64,000 nt of DNA from Streptomyces sp. M41(2017) (GCF_002078175.1 NZ_MWFK01000001.1:3348001-3412000), one strand, 5' to 3'. Numbered from the stretch's first letter, positions 36,679 through 45,782 are shown. A program made the numbers and translations. The notes: generated by a model not told the origin, from the letters alone.

Positions 36679-37071
36679 TCAGGCGGGGATCTGCTGCCGT
36701 GCGGGAGCCCAGCAGCGGATGATGTCGCGGACCGAGACGATGCCGACCGGCCCGCCGTCGTCGAGGACGATCAGATGCCGGAAGCCGCCGTGCGCCATCG
36801 CCGAGGCGGCCTCCTCCAGGGTCCAGCCGGAAGCGGCGAAGACGACGTCGGTGGTGGTGTGGGTGCAGGCGGTCTCGGTGTCGGGATTCTGGCCCAGGGC
36901 GAGTGAGTTGAGGATGTCGCGCTCGGTGAGAATGCCGAGACCGGAGGAGTCCTCGTCGAGGACCACCGCCGCCCCGACACGGCGTGCCGACATCAGTCTG
37001 GCCGCCTGGCGGAGCGTGTGGGTCGGGCCGATGGTGAGGACCACCGTGCTCATGGCGTCGCGGACGAGCAT
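36679..37071 (-). CDS. Two-CBS-domain protein
   Basis: The 130-residue protein consists of two CBS motifs (about 7-60 and 75-127), forming one Bateman module that senses adenine nucleotides. It resembles the hypoxia/dormancy-type CBS proteins of actinobacteria. The partner is unknown. The ATG at 37069-37071 is preceded by AAGGAGG about 12 bases away. Confidence 0.82.
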   Translation of the reverse strand: MLVRDAMSTVVLTIGPTHTLRQAARLMSARRVGAAVVLDEDSSGLGILTERDILNSLALGQNPDTETACTHTTTDVVFAASGWTLEEAASAMAHGGFRHLIVLDDGGPVGIVSVRDIIRCWAPARQQIPA

Positions 37072-37395
37072 GGGCTGGAGCCACCTCCTTGGTGAACCGA
37101 CGGTCTCCGGGTCTGACACTGGAGAAACGGTTCACAAGTTCACAAGTGGGGGAGCTCTCAGAGTCGCAGTTAAAGGGAGGGTCAACAAGAGGGCGCGTGC
37201 GGCGAGTTCGGGGGCGCCCGAGGAGTACTCAGCAGTCCCGGACCGACCGCGGCTGCTCAGGAGTCGCGCCCGGCGTCTCTTGCCGGGGTAAAGAACCGGC
37301 GGGTGAGGTCGAGGCCGGTGAGCGGCTCCGGTCGCCCGGCGGCGCGGTGTCGGCCGGCGCTCACCGCCCTCCCGTCGACCGCCGGCCGCCCGGGG
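37072..37395. other. Intergenic region between hisN and the CBS gene
   Basis: These 324 bases hold no convincing gene. On the side of the CBS gene is an 8-bp tandem repeat TTCACAAG (37131-37138 and 37139-37146), possibly part of its promoter or an operator. On the hisN side CGGTGAGCG (37316-37324) and CGCTCACCG (37358-37366) can form a 9-bp stem that may terminate hisN. Confidence 0.5.
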
Positions 37396-38196
37396 TCAGT
37401 AGCGCTGGTTCAGGTAACCGAGCATCTCGTCGTGCAGGATGCCGTTCGACGCGGCCGCGTTGCCGCTGTGCGGACCGGGACGGCCGTCGAGTCCGGTGAA
37501 GGAGCCCCCCGCCTCGGTCACCACGATCGCGTTCGCCGCCATGTCCCAGAGCGACAGCTCGGGTTCGGCGCAGATGTCCACGGAGCCCTCGGCCACCATC
37601 ATGTACGGCCAGAAGTCGCCGTAACCGCGGGTGCGCCAGACGGCCTTCGTGAGGTCGAGGAAACCGTCGAGCCGGCCCTGGTCCTCCCAGCCGGACAGCG
37701 AGGAGTAGGCGAACGAGGCGTCGGACATCCGGGACACACTGGAGACCCGCAGCCGGCTCGCCGAGGACAGGCTGCGGCCGGTGAAGGCGCCGTGGCCCTT
37801 CGCCGCCCACCAGCGGCGACCGAGCGCGGGCGCGGAGACCACGCCGACGACCGGCTGGTAGCCGCCCTCGGCCGCCTCCATCAGGGAGATCAGCGTCGCC
37901 CAGACGGGCACCCCGCGGACGTAGTTCTTGGTGCCGTCGATCGGGTCCACGACCCAGCGGCGCGGGCCCGTGCCCTCGACGCCGTACTCCTCGCCGAGGA
38001 CGGCGTCGCGCGGCCTGGCCCGCTGGAGATGACCGCGGATGATCTCCTCGGCGGCTTTGTCCGCCTCGCTCACCGGCGTCATGTCCGGCTTGGTCTCGAC
38101 CTTCAGATCGAGCGCCTTGAACCGGTCCATCGTCGCGGCGTCGGCGGCGTCCGCGAGGACATGGGCGAGCCGCAGGTCATCGAGATAGTCGGGCAT
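37396..38196 (-). CDS. hisN: Histidinol-phosphatase (inositol monophosphatase fold)
   Basis: The 266-residue IMPase-fold enzyme has GEEYG (first metal Glu), DPIDGTKNY (metal Asp pair) and ELSLWDMAA (third metal Asp). The pattern with DPIDGTKN and a short loop matches actinobacterial HisN, which hydrolyses histidinol phosphate in the penultimate step of histidine synthesis; I recall the S. coelicolor orthologue being shown to do so. The start ATG overlaps a CATG palindrome at the edge of the minisatellite region. No other his gene is nearby. Confidence 0.85.
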   Translation of the reverse strand: MPDYLDDLRLAHVLADAADAATMDRFKALDLKVETKPDMTPVSEADKAAEEIIRGHLQRARPRDAVLGEEYGVEGTGPRRWVVDPIDGTKNYVRGVPVWATLISLMEAAEGGYQPVVGVVSAPALGRRWWAAKGHGAFTGRSLSSASRLRVSSVSRMSDASFAYSSLSGWEDQGRLDGFLDLTKAVWRTRGYGDFWPYMMVAEGSVDICAEPELSLWDMAANAIVVTEAGGSFTGLDGRPGPHSGNAAASNGILHDEMLGYLNQRY

Positions 38197-38254
38197 GACC
38201 GAACCGTATCTGTCCGCGTCGGGACGGGGCTACAGGGGACCGAAGGATGATCAG

Positions 38255-38364
38255 CTGCCCGCGCTGCCCGCGGCGCTGCCCGCGCTGCCCGCGCTGCCCG
38301 CGCTGCCCGCGCTGCCCGCGCTGCCCGCGCTGCCCGCGCTGCCCGCGCTGCCCGCGCTGCCCGG
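38255..38364. repeat. 9-bp minisatellite (CTGCCCGCG)
   Basis: Two copies of CTGCCCGCG (38255-38272), a GCG interruption, then nine perfect copies (38276-38356) and a partial unit to 38364. It lies between the divergent hisN and TetR genes. The open frame through it would encode Pro-Ala-Leu repeats but shows no other coding features. Confidence 0.93.
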
Positions 38365-38490
38365 GTCGGTGGAGTCCGCGTCGACGGAGTCCGTCGTCCT
38401 GAGGGGGCGTGAGCCCCGGCCGGGATGCGTGCGGTCCGGCCGGGCGCGCCCTCCGCGCGGTCGGTGAATCGCCGGAGCCGCCGCGCACCC

Positions 38491-38519
38491 TTGACAGTGC
38501 TTCCCCGCGCGTCAAATCT
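38491..38519 (+). promoter_or_regulatory. Promoter and possible operator of the TetR gene
   Basis: TTGACA (38491-38496), 17 bases, then AAATCT (38514-38519). TTGAC (38491-38495) and GTCAA (38511-38515) form an inverted repeat overlapping both hexamers, as expected for autorepression by a TetR dimer. Confidence 0.6.
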
Positions 38520-38552
38520 GGCAGCAGAGCCGCTCGCCCCAGGGAGGCGATG

Positions 38553-39158
38553 ATGCCCGCAGCGCGAGAATCCCTCTTGGACGCCGCCTACACGGCGCTG
38601 GCGCGCAGAGCGTGGTCGGCCGTGCGGATGGTCGACGTGGCCGCGGTGGCCGGGGTGTCACGCCAGACGCTCTACAACGAGTTCGGCAGCAAGGACGGCC
38701 TCGCGCGCGCCCTCGTACGCCGGGAGGCCGACGCCTATCTCGCCGGGGTCGACCGGGCGCTCGCCACCCACACGGACGCCCGGGACCGGCTGGTAGCGGC
38801 CGTCGAGTGGACGGCCTCGGCGGCCCGCAGCAACGCGCTGGTGCGGGCGATGCTCACCGGGTGCTGGGGCGAACGGCTGCCCGCGCCCGGCCTTGCCGCC
38901 GTGCCGTCGGCGTCCGTGGTGCCCGCGCAGCGGCGGGCGGACGGTCCGCTGCCCTCGCCCGCGGACTTCGTGACGCTGGTCAGGGACCGGGCCGTCGCCA
39001 CGCTCGGCGTCTCCCGGACGGAGGCCGCCGAGGTCACGCGGTCCTGCGAACTCGTCGTCCGGCTCGGGCTGTCGTACGTGGTCGCGCCGCCCGCGGAGGG
39101 CGGGGTCACGGACCTGGTGAGGGCCGCGCTGGCGTCGTCGCACCGGAACGGGGCCTGA
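38553..39158 (+). CDS. TetR-family regulator
   Basis: The 201-residue protein has an N-terminal TetR helix-turn-helix (about 5-52: RESLLDAAYTAL, VRMVDVAAVAGVSRQTLYNEFGSKDGL) and a variable ligand domain. Of two adjacent ATGs (38550 and 38553), the second has AGGGAGG at the better distance. It converges with a small multidrug resistance gene 29 bp away and probably controls it, or itself. Confidence 0.88.
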   Translation: MPAARESLLDAAYTALARRAWSAVRMVDVAAVAGVSRQTLYNEFGSKDGLARALVRREADAYLAGVDRALATHTDARDRLVAAVEWTASAARSNALVRAMLTGCWGERLPAPGLAAVPSASVVPAQRRADGPLPSPADFVTLVRDRAVATLGVSRTEAAEVTRSCELVVRLGLSYVVAPPAEGGVTDLVRAALASSHRNGA

Positions 39159-39187
39159 AGCCGCCCCGGGGTGCCGGACGCCACGGC

Positions 39188-39511
39188 TCAGTGGGCCGAG
39201 CCCGACAGCTGGAGGCCGATGACGCCCATGATGACGAAGCTGATGGAGACGATCTTGAGGACCGAGACCAGGTCGTCGAGGAAGATCATTCCGTAGATGG
39301 CGGTGCCCGCCGCGCCGATCCCCGTCCACACCGCGTACGCCGGCCCCACGTCGAGCTTCTTCAGGGACAGCGTCAGCAGACCGAAGCTGCCGAGGGCGAA
39401 GACGCAGAAGGCCACGGTGGGCCAGAGTCTGGTGAAGCCGTGCGAGAGCTTCAGACAGACGGCGAAGCCGGTTTCGAGCAGTCCCGCAACAACGACCAGC
39501 AGCCACGCCAT
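39188..39511 (-). CDS. SMR-family efflux protein, SugE/Gdx-like
   Basis: The 107-residue protein has four transmembrane helices. The essential Glu is E13 (AGLLETGFA) and the TM3 motif is GPAYAVWTGIGAAGT. The segments KLSHGFTRLWPT and AYAVWTGIG resemble SugE/Gdx guanidinium exporters more than EmrE-type drug pumps. GGGAGG precedes the ATG by seven bases, and CATAAT at about 39574-39579 (minus strand) could be its -10. Only one SMR gene is present, so it should be a homodimer. Confidence 0.88.
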   Translation of the reverse strand: MAWLLVVVAGLLETGFAVCLKLSHGFTRLWPTVAFCVFALGSFGLLTLSLKKLDVGPAYAVWTGIGAAGTAIYGMIFLDDLVSVLKIVSISFVIMGVIGLQLSGSAH

Positions 39512-39635
39512 GTCGTGTCCTCCCTTGTCCGCACGTCGACTGCTTCGGCTGGCCCGGATCCGGCTCGGTGCGATTATGCATTCAACGGCCGGGAGAAGCC
39601 CTTACCGACCACGGACCCGCGCAAACACGCCGACG

Positions 39636-40649
39636 TCAGTCGCCCTCGTGGCGCTCCCGGGTGGCGAGCAGCCGGCGCAGCGAGTAGAGGCGCTGCGGAT
39701 CCGCGTGACCGTCCGCCACCCACTGGTCGAGCGCGCACTCCGGCTCGTCGTGGCTGCACGCGCGCGGACAGCCCTCGGTGCCGGGTTCGAGATCGGGGAA
39801 GGCGTGGATGACCCGGGACGGGTCGACGTGGTTCAGGCCGAAGGAGCGGACGCCGGGGGTGTCGACGAGCCAGCCGCCCGCCTTGCCGGCCAGCGGCAGG
39901 GCCAGGGCGGAGGTCGTCGTGTGCCGGCCGCGGCCGGTGACCGCGTTGACGTGACCGGTCGTCCGGCGCTGCTCCTTCGGCACCAGCGCGTTCACCAGGG
40001 TCGTCTTGCCGACGCCCGAGTGACCGACGAACGCCGTGATCCTGCCGACGAGTTGTTCCCGTACGAGGTCGGCCGCGGCCTCGCTCTCCAGCTCCTCGCG
40101 GCTGGTCACCACGTACGGGATGTCCAGCGCGCCGTACAGCTCCAGGAACTTGTCCGGCGGCGCGAGGTCCGACTTCGTCAGGACGAGGAGCGGGGTGAGA
40201 CCGCCGTCGAAGGCCGCCACCAGACAGCGGTCGATCAGCCGGGGGCGTGGTTCGGGGTCGGCGAGGGCGGTGACGATGGCGAGCTGGTCGGCGTTGGCGA
40301 CGACCACGCGCTCGAACGGGTCGTCGTCGTCGGCCGTGCGGCGCAGCACGGACGTGCGCGGCTCGATGCGGACGATGCGGGCGAGGGTGTCCTTCTCGCC
40401 CGACAGGTCGCCGACGATGGCCACCCGGTCACCGACGACGGCGGCCTTGCGGCCCAGTTCGCGCGCCTTCATCGCCATCACGACCCGGTCGCCGACCAGG
40501 CAGGTCAGCCGGCCGCGGTCGACCGTGAGGACCATGCCCTCGACGGCTTCCTCGTGCTTGGGGCGGATGTTCGTCCGCGGACGGTTGCCCTTGCGGTTCG
40601 GCCGCTGGCGGATGTCGTCCTCGTCGGTGTTCTTGTTGTAACGGCGCAT
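39636..40649 (-). CDS. rsgA: Ribosome-maturation GTPase RsgA
   Basis: The 337-residue circularly permuted GTPase has an OB-fold N-domain, then G4 (LTKSD), then G1 (GHSGVGKTT) and G3 (DTPG). It ends with the zinc knuckle CPRACSHDEPEC. RsgA assists late 30S subunit maturation. The N-terminal 30 residues are very basic, consistent with rRNA contact. It starts 16 bp after aroA and is co-transcribed with it. Confidence 0.93.
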   Translation of the reverse strand: MRRYNKNTDEDDIRQRPNRKGNRPRTNIRPKHEEAVEGMVLTVDRGRLTCLVGDRVVMAMKARELGRKAAVVGDRVAIVGDLSGEKDTLARIVRIEPRTSVLRRTADDDDPFERVVVANADQLAIVTALADPEPRPRLIDRCLVAAFDGGLTPLLVLTKSDLAPPDKFLELYGALDIPYVVTSREELESEAAADLVREQLVGRITAFVGHSGVGKTTLVNALVPKEQRRTTGHVNAVTGRGRHTTTSALALPLAGKAGGWLVDTPGVRSFGLNHVDPSRVIHAFPDLEPGTEGCPRACSHDEPECALDQWVADGHADPQRLYSLRRLLATRERHEGD

Positions 40650-40665
40650 GATCCAGATCCGCCCG

Positions 40666-42006
40666 TCAGTTCCCGAGCATTGCGGTCCACAGGTCGGGGA
40701 AGTCCGGCAGGGTCTTCGCGGTCGTCGCCACGTTCTCGATCTGGACGCCCTCCACCGCCAGCCCGAGGATCGCGCCGGCCGTCGCCATGCGGTGGTCGTC
40801 GTACGTGTGGAAGACGCCGCCGTGCAGCCGGCGCGGCCGGATGTGCAGACCGTCGGCGGTCTCGGTGACGTCACCTCCGAGTTCGTTGATCTCCTTGGTG
40901 AGCGCGGCCAGCCGGTCCGTCTCGTGCAGCCGCAGGTGGGCCACGCCCCGCAGGGTGGAGGGGGAGTCGGCGAGCGCCGCGACCGCCGCGATGCCCGGGG
41001 TCAGCTCGCCGACCTCGCCGAGGTCCACGTCGATGCCGTGGATCGCACCCGATCCGGTGAACTCCAGTCCGGTCTCGGTCAGTTCGCAGGAACCGCCCAT
41101 TTCGGTGAAGATCTCCCGCAGCCGGTCACCGGGCTGGGTGGTGTGGGCCGGCCAGTCGGGCACGACGACCGTGCCGCCGGTCACGAGGGCGGCCGCGAGG
41201 AACGGCTGGGCGTTCGACAGATCGGGCTCGACGATCAGGTCGCGGCCGAGCAGCGCGCCCGGCGTCACCCGCCACACGTTCGGCTCGCCGCCCGACTCCG
41301 GCGTGTCCACCTGGGCACCGACGGCGCGCAGCATGTCCACGGTCATCCGGATGTGCGGCATGGAAGGGAGCGTCGAGCCGGTGTGCCGGACCTCGACGCC
41401 CTGGTTGAAGCGCGGCGCGGAGAGCAGCAGCGCGGACACGAACTGGGAGGACGACGAGGCGTCGATCTCCACCGGGCCGCCGTCCAGGGAGCCCTGGCCG
41501 TGCACGGTCAGGGGCAGCGCGCCGCGGTCGTTGTCGTCGATCCGGGCGCCGAGCAGCCGCAGCGCGTCGATCACTCCGTGCAGCGGACGCTCGTACGACC
41601 GCGGGTCGCCGTCGAAGCGGATCGGGCCGTCCGCGAGCGCGGCGACCGGGGGCAGGAAGCGCATCACCGTGCCGGCGTTGCCCACGTCGACCGTGGCCGG
41701 GCCGCGCAGGCCCGAGGGGATGATCCGCCAGGCCTCGCCGGAGGCGTCCGGGCCCGCCGCGACCGTCGAGCTGGAGGCGACCGTCTCCTCGATGCCCACG
41801 CCCATGGCGCGCAGCGCGCCCGCCATCAGCAGGGTGTCGCGGGAACGCAGCGGGCGGCGCAGCCAGCCCGGCTCGGAGGCCAGCGCGGCCAGCACGAGAG
41901 CGCGGTTGGTGACCGACTTGGACCCCGGCACGTGGACCGTCGCGTCGACGGCCCCGCTTGCGTACGGGGCGGGCCAGAGGGCGGTGTGGGCGGGGTTCGC
42001 GGTCAT
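40666..42006 (-). CDS. aroA: 5-enolpyruvylshikimate-3-phosphate synthase
   Basis: The 446-residue enzyme of the shikimate pathway has [54 protein letters not shown] and the late [12 protein letters not shown] and DDHRMA motifs. It transfers enolpyruvyl from PEP to shikimate-3-phosphate. I chose the ATG at 42006, four bases after GTGGAG; a GTG at 42015 is the alternative. rsgA follows at 16 bp. Confidence 0.95.
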   Translation of the reverse strand: MTANPAHTALWPAPYASGAVDATVHVPGSKSVTNRALVLAALASEPGWLRRPLRSRDTLLMAGALRAMGVGIEETVASSSTVAAGPDASGEAWRIIPSGLRGPATVDVGNAGTVMRFLPPVAALADGPIRFDGDPRSYERPLHGVIDALRLLGARIDDNDRGALPLTVHGQGSLDGGPVEIDASSSSQFVSALLLSAPRFNQGVEVRHTGSTLPSMPHIRMTVDMLRAVGAQVDTPESGGEPNVWRVTPGALLGRDLIVEPDLSNAQPFLAAALVTGGTVVVPDWPAHTTQPGDRLREIFTEMGGSCELTETGLEFTGSGAIHGIDVDLGEVGELTPGIAAVAALADSPSTLRGVAHLRLHETDRLAALTKEINELGGDVTETADGLHIRPRRLHGGVFHTYDDHRMATAGAILGLAVEGVQIENVATTAKTLPDFPDLWTAMLGN

Positions 42007-42072
42007 GCGCTCCACTTTATCGGCTGGAGGCCGGGCCGCCGTTGGTCCGTCACGGCCGAAGACACCGTCGGA

Positions 42073-42098
42073 GGGGCGCGGGGAGCTTCCCGTGCCCC
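42073..42098 (-). terminator. Probable terminator of the M50 peptidase gene
   Basis: GGGGCGCGGGG (42073-42083) pairs with TCCCGTGCCCC (42088-42098), with two G-T wobbles, in the aroA upstream gap. Confidence 0.5.
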
Positions 42099-42165
42099 GG
42101 GTACCGCGGACGGCAGCGCCGCAGCTCGGGACCCCTCAGCACCCGTGGGAAGCCGAGCGGCCGGC

Positions 42166-42897
42166 TCACACCTCCAGCAGCCACCGCGCGCCGCCCATCA
42201 GCGAGCACAGCGACACGGCGTGGAACAGGAACAGCCACAGTCCCGCCGGTACGTGGGTGAGCCGCGACAACTGGTCGGCGTCCGAGTCGCCCGCGTTGCC
42301 TCGCATCCGCTTCGCCTGGAGCTCGAACGCCGGCCGCACACCGCCGAGCAGCAGGAACCACACCACCGCGTACGCGAACGCCGCCTGCACCTGGGGGCCG
42401 GTGAGCCAGGACACCAACACGAAGGTTCCGCCGGCGAGGATCACGGTCAGCGCGCCGTACGCGTTGCGGATCATCACCAGCATGGCTATCAGCAGGGCCG
42501 TGGCCAGCCACAGCAGCAGGGTGATGTGGCCCGCGGCGAGGAGGGCCGCCCCGCCGAGGCCGAGCAGCGGGGGAGCGGTGTAGCCGGCCGCGGCGGTCAG
42601 GATCATGCCGAGCCCGGTCGGCTTGCCGCGGCTCACGGTCAGACCGCTGGTGTCCGAGTGCAGCCGGATGCCGCTCAGGCTGCGTCCGGTGAGCAGCGCG
42701 ACCAGTCCGTGCCCGCCCTCGTGGGCGATGGTGACGGCGTTGCGGGAGAGGCGCCACACCCCGTGCGGGACGACCGCCGCGAGGGCCGCGACCAGAGTGG
42801 CGATCACCACCCACAGATCGGGGTCAGGCTGGCTGCCGAAGACCTCGTCCCACAGCGAGCTCAGGGAGGCCAGCGAAGTGGATGCGGTGCTGTCCAT
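42166..42897 (-). CDS. M50-like membrane metallopeptidase
   Basis: The 243-residue polytopic protein has HEGGH (H59, E60, H63) at the end of a hydrophobic helix, typical of the M50B-like (PF13398) group. About six to seven transmembrane helices follow. The second motif expected of site-2 proteases (NxxPxxxxDG) is not evident, so activity on membrane substrates is uncertain. It is divergent from the SRAP gene across 50 bp. Confidence 0.82.
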   Translation of the reverse strand: MDSTASTSLASLSSLWDEVFGSQPDPDLWVVIATLVAALAAVVPHGVWRLSRNAVTIAHEGGHGLVALLTGRSLSGIRLHSDTSGLTVSRGKPTGLGMILTAAAGYTAPPLLGLGGAALLAAGHITLLLWLATALLIAMLVMIRNAYGALTVILAGGTFVLVSWLTGPQVQAAFAYAVVWFLLLGGVRPAFELQAKRMRGNAGDSDADQLSRLTHVPAGLWLFLFHAVSLCSLMGGARWLLEV

Positions 42898-42947
42898 GGT
42901 CGGCGGGGGCTCCCTCTCGTGGCGCGGAGTCTGGCAGTCTGGCACGT

Positions 42948-43763
42948 ATGTGCGGACGGTATGCGGCGAGTCGTCGACCCGAGGATCTCGCAGGAATCTT
43001 TGAGATCGAGAAGTGGGACGTCGAGGAGACTCTGGCTCCCGACTACAACGTGGCCCCGACGAAGGAGGTCTACGCCGTCCTCGACCGTCCTGTTAAGGAC
43101 GCGGACAGCCCGAGGCCGGTTCGCCAGCTGCGCAAGCTGAAGTGGGGGCTCGTCCCGTCGTGGGCCAAGACACCCGAGGGCGGCGCCCGGATGATCAACG
43201 CGCGGGCCGAGACGGTGCACGAGAAGCCCTCGTACCGCCGGGCCTTCACCTCGCGCCGCTGCATCATCCCGGCCGACGGCTACTACGAGTGGGTCACCGG
43301 CACCGCCGAGCGCGACCTGGAGGTCGAGGGCAAGAAGAAGCGGCCGCGCAAGCAGCCCTACTTCGTGACCCCCGCGGACGGCTCGGTCTTCGCGATGGCC
43401 GGGCTCTACGAGTTCTGGCGGGACCGGACCCTGCCGGACGAGCACCCGCTGGCCTGGTGGGTGACCTGCTCGGTGATCACGACCGAGGCGGAGACCACGC
43501 CGCTCGCGGTGGCGCCCGACGAGGGCCCGCGGGCGCTGGCCGACATCCACCCCCGGATGCCCCTGATGCTCACCCCGGACCGCTGGGACAGCTGGCTCGA
43601 CCCGGCCGCCACGCATCCGGACGCCCTGCGCGACCTGCTCGCCCCGCCGCCCACCGGACTGATGCGCGCGTTCCCCGTCTCCACGGCGGTCAGCAACGTC
43701 CGCAACAACGGACCGGAGCTGCTGAAGGAGCTGGAGGGGCCCGAGGAGGGCACACTCTTCTGA
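42948..43763 (+). CDS. SRAP protein (HMCES/YedK abasic-site DNA-protein crosslinker)
   Basis: The 271-residue protein starts Met-Cys-Gly-Arg; Cys2 is the residue that bonds to abasic sites in single-stranded DNA. Other family residues are the NxAPT (NVAPTK), MINARAETV (Asn), YYEW (Glu) and IHPRMP (His). It shields abasic sites during replication. I find no LexA-type box in the short upstream region. The hydrolase gene follows one base after the stop, so the two are coupled. Confidence 0.92.
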   Translation: MCGRYAASRRPEDLAGIFEIEKWDVEETLAPDYNVAPTKEVYAVLDRPVKDADSPRPVRQLRKLKWGLVPSWAKTPEGGARMINARAETVHEKPSYRRAFTSRRCIIPADGYYEWVTGTAERDLEVEGKKKRPRKQPYFVTPADGSVFAMAGLYEFWRDRTLPDEHPLAWWVTCSVITTEAETTPLAVAPDEGPRALADIHPRMPLMLTPDRWDSWLDPAATHPDALRDLLAPPPTGLMRAFPVSTAVSNVRNNGPELLKELEGPEEGTLF

Positions 43764-43764
43764 C

Positions 43765-44409
43765 GTGACCGAGATCAACAGCGTGAGCGAGACGATCGAG
43801 ACGGACGCCGGCCCGGCCCGCGTCACCTGGCACCGCGCGGCGCGACCGCGGCTCGTCCTCGCCGTGAGCCACGGCGCGGGCGGCGGCATCGAGGCCCGGG
43901 ACCTCCGCGCGCTCGCCGGGGTGCTCCCCGGACACGGGGTGAGCGTCGCCCTCGTCGAACAGCCCTGGCGGGTGGCCGGCAAGAAGATGGCGCCCGCGCC
44001 GAAGACACTGGACGTCGGCTGGCGCGGGGTGTGGCCGGCCCTGGCGAAGCCCGGACTGCCGGTGATCTCCGGCGGCCGCAGCGCGGGCGCCCGCGTCGCC
44101 TGCCGTACCGCGTCCGAGCTCGGGGCCGCCGCCGTGCTCGCGCTCAGTTTCCCGCTGCACCCGCCGGGCAGGCCGGAGAAGTCCCGCGCCGACGAACTGC
44201 TCGGTGCGGGGGTGCCCACCCTCGTCGTCCAGGGCGGCAACGACCCGTTCGGCCGACCGCGGGAGTTCCCGGACGGCCCGTACGAGCTGGTCGAGGTGGC
44301 GTACGCGGACCACGGCTTCGCCGTACCGAAGAAGGCGCCCCTCGGACAGGAGGAGGCGCTGGAGATCGTCACGGACGGTGTCGTGCGGTGGTCCGCGTCA
44401 CTCGGGTGA
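43765..44409 (+). CDS. Alpha/beta hydrolase (KANL3/Tex30-like)
   Basis: The 214-residue protein has VSHGAGGG (oxyanion), the nucleophile elbow GGRSAGARVA (Ser), VVQGGNDPFG (acid loop) and DHGF (His). This matches the short KANL3/Tex30 group of predicted hydrolases. The substrate is unknown. The GTG starts one base after the SRAP stop codon. Its end lies just upstream of the sigR promoter. Confidence 0.82.
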   Translation: MTEINSVSETIETDAGPARVTWHRAARPRLVLAVSHGAGGGIEARDLRALAGVLPGHGVSVALVEQPWRVAGKKMAPAPKTLDVGWRGVWPALAKPGLPVISGGRSAGARVACRTASELGAAAVLALSFPLHPPGRPEKSRADELLGAGVPTLVVQGGNDPFGRPREFPDGPYELVEVAYADHGFAVPKKAPLGQEEALEIVTDGVVRWSASLG

Positions 44410-44414
44410 TGCCC

Positions 44415-44441
44415 GGGAATGTTGCGTGACGGACCACTGTT
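44415..44441 (+). promoter_or_regulatory. SigR-dependent autoregulatory promoter (sigRp2 type)
   Basis: GGGAAT (44415-44420), exactly 18 bases, then GTT (44439-44441). This is the SigR consensus GGAAT-N18-GTT. Transcripts from it would include the longer translation start at 44502. Confidence 0.88.
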
Positions 44442-44501
44442 GTGCGGATCAGACAGCACGGAGCGCGTGCTGGACCGTTCGTACGAGAGGAAGTCCGCCG
44501 C

Positions 44502-44708
44502 ATGGGTTCGACCTTCTGCCCGAGCCGCAGCAGCCGCGCTGACCTGGACTGGACGGTGCTGCGCGCGGGTAAGAACACTCCGGTTCGGACACCGGGCGGC
44601 CAGGATGTACGTCCCTCCCCGGCCGCTGGGCAAGCCGCCCCGACCGAAGGTCGTCTATTCTCCGATTCCAGTGGGACCGGTCTCGGTCCCGCTACATCGC
44701 TGGAGGAG
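44502..44708 (+). other. N-terminal extension of the long SigR isoform (SigR-prime)
   Basis: An ATG at 44502 with GAGAGGAAG upstream is in frame with sigR and adds 69 residues to the form starting at 44709. In S. coelicolor an unstable extended isoform is made from the SigR-dependent promoter and degraded by ClpP, giving a negative feedback loop. The layout here matches. Confidence 0.7.
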
Positions 44709-45401
44709 GTGGGTCCGGTCACTGGGACCGACGCAGGGACCGATAACGGCCAGGCGGAGCAGCCCGAGGGCCAGGGCACGAGCGACGCGTCGGCGGAATC
44801 GTCCGCCGAGCGCACCGCGCGCTTCGAGCGGGACGCGCTCGAATTCCTCGACCAGATGTACTCGGCCGCCCTGCGCATGACGCGCAACCCGGCCGACGCC
44901 GAGGACCTGGTGCAGGAGACGTACGCGAAGGCGTACGCGTCCTTCCACCAGTTCCGTGAGGGCACCAACCTCAAGGCGTGGCTGTACCGCATTCTCACCA
45001 ACACCTTCATCAACTCGTACCGCAAGAAGCAGCGTGAACCCCAGCGCAGTGCGGCCGAGGAGATCGAGGACTGGCAGCTCGCGCGCGCCGAGTCGCACAT
45101 GTCGACCGGACTGCGCTCCGCGGAGTCGCAGGCGCTCGACCACCTGCCCGACTCGGACGTCAAGCAGGCGCTGCAGGCGATTCCCGAGGAATTCCGCATC
45201 GCCGTGTATCTCGCGGACGTAGAGGGCTTTGCGTACAAGGAGATCGCGGACATCATGGGGACACCCATCGGAACGGTGATGTCCCGGCTGCACCGGGGCC
45301 GTCGCCAACTGCGCGGCATGCTGGAGGACTACGCCCGTGACCGCGGGCTGGTCCCCGCGGGCGCCGGAGAGTCGAACGAAGCGAAAGGCTCGGGCTCATG
45401 A
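44709..45401 (+). CDS. sigR: ECF sigma factor SigR (thiol-oxidative stress)
   Basis: The 230-residue short form has region 2 ([31 protein letters not shown] and the -10 contact [29 protein letters not shown]) and region 4 ([43 protein letters not shown]). It matches SigR almost throughout as I recall it. It directs thioredoxin, mycothiol and protein quality-control genes under disulfide stress. The GTG at 44709 has GGAGGA directly upstream. The rsrA start overlaps its stop (ATGA). Confidence 0.95.
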   Translation: MGPVTGTDAGTDNGQAEQPEGQGTSDASAESSAERTARFERDALEFLDQMYSAALRMTRNPADAEDLVQETYAKAYASFHQFREGTNLKAWLYRILTNTFINSYRKKQREPQRSAAEEIEDWQLARAESHMSTGLRSAESQALDHLPDSDVKQALQAIPEEFRIAVYLADVEGFAYKEIADIMGTPIGTVMSRLHRGRRQLRGMLEDYARDRGLVPAGAGESNEAKGSGS

Positions 45402-45700
45402 GCTGCGGAGAGCCGCACGAGACGGATTGCAGTGAGGTACTCGATCACCTCTACGAGTTCCTCGATCATGAGATGCCGGACGCGGACTGCACCAAGTTCG
45501 AGGTCCACTTCGAGGAGTGCTCCCCGTGCCTCGAGAAGTACGGCCTCGAACAAGCCGTCAAGAAGCTGGTGAAGCGGTGCTGCGGTCATGACGACGTGCC
45601 CACCGATCTGCGGGCCAAGGTCATGGGACGCATCGACCTCATCCGCTCGGGGCAGGCCGTTCCCGACCACGACGTGACCGCGACGGCCCGGGAGTCCTGA
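45398..45700 (+). CDS. rsrA: Zinc-containing redox-sensitive anti-sigma factor RsrA
   Basis: The 100-residue ZAS-domain protein has C3, C11, C31, H37, C41, C44, C61 and C62, the same set as described for RsrA. Zinc is held by the H37-x3-C41-x2-C44 motif with C11. Oxidation forms a disulfide involving C11 and C44, expels zinc and frees SigR. The four-base overlap with sigR keeps the two proteins stoichiometric. Confidence 0.96.
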   Translation: MSCGEPHETDCSEVLDHLYEFLDHEMPDADCTKFEVHFEECSPCLEKYGLEQAVKKLVKRCCGHDDVPTDLRAKVMGRIDLIRSGQAVPDHDVTATARES

Positions 45701-45755
45701 CCCCGGCGCGACCGTCCCGGTCCGAAAGACCGTCCGTCCGTCACCCGAACGTGCT

Positions 45756-45782
45756 AATCCGCGGGCTCCCGGCCCGCGGATT
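45756..45782 (+). terminator. sigR-rsrA terminator
   Basis: An 11-bp stem (45756-45766 with 45772-45782), AATCCGCGGGC pairing with GCCCGCGGATT, lies 55 bases after rsrA. Confidence 0.75.

Noticed and set aside
38195..38467. Open frame of 90 codons through the minisatellite encoding Pro-Ala-Leu repeats
   Set aside because: It has no ribosome site, its start is the CATG palindrome of hisN, and it consists of the 9-bp repeat plus compositionally random flanks. More likely an open frame forced by a 9-bp repeat.
39512..39640. Guanidine riboswitch upstream of the SugE-like gene
   Set aside because: I looked for the paired ACGR-loop hairpins of the mini-ykkC type and for ykkC-like conserved blocks and found neither with confidence.
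42898..42947. Possible SOS operator for the SRAP gene
   Set aside because: The 50-bp divergent spacer has no GAAC/GTTC-type palindrome, so SOS control cannot be claimed from sequence.
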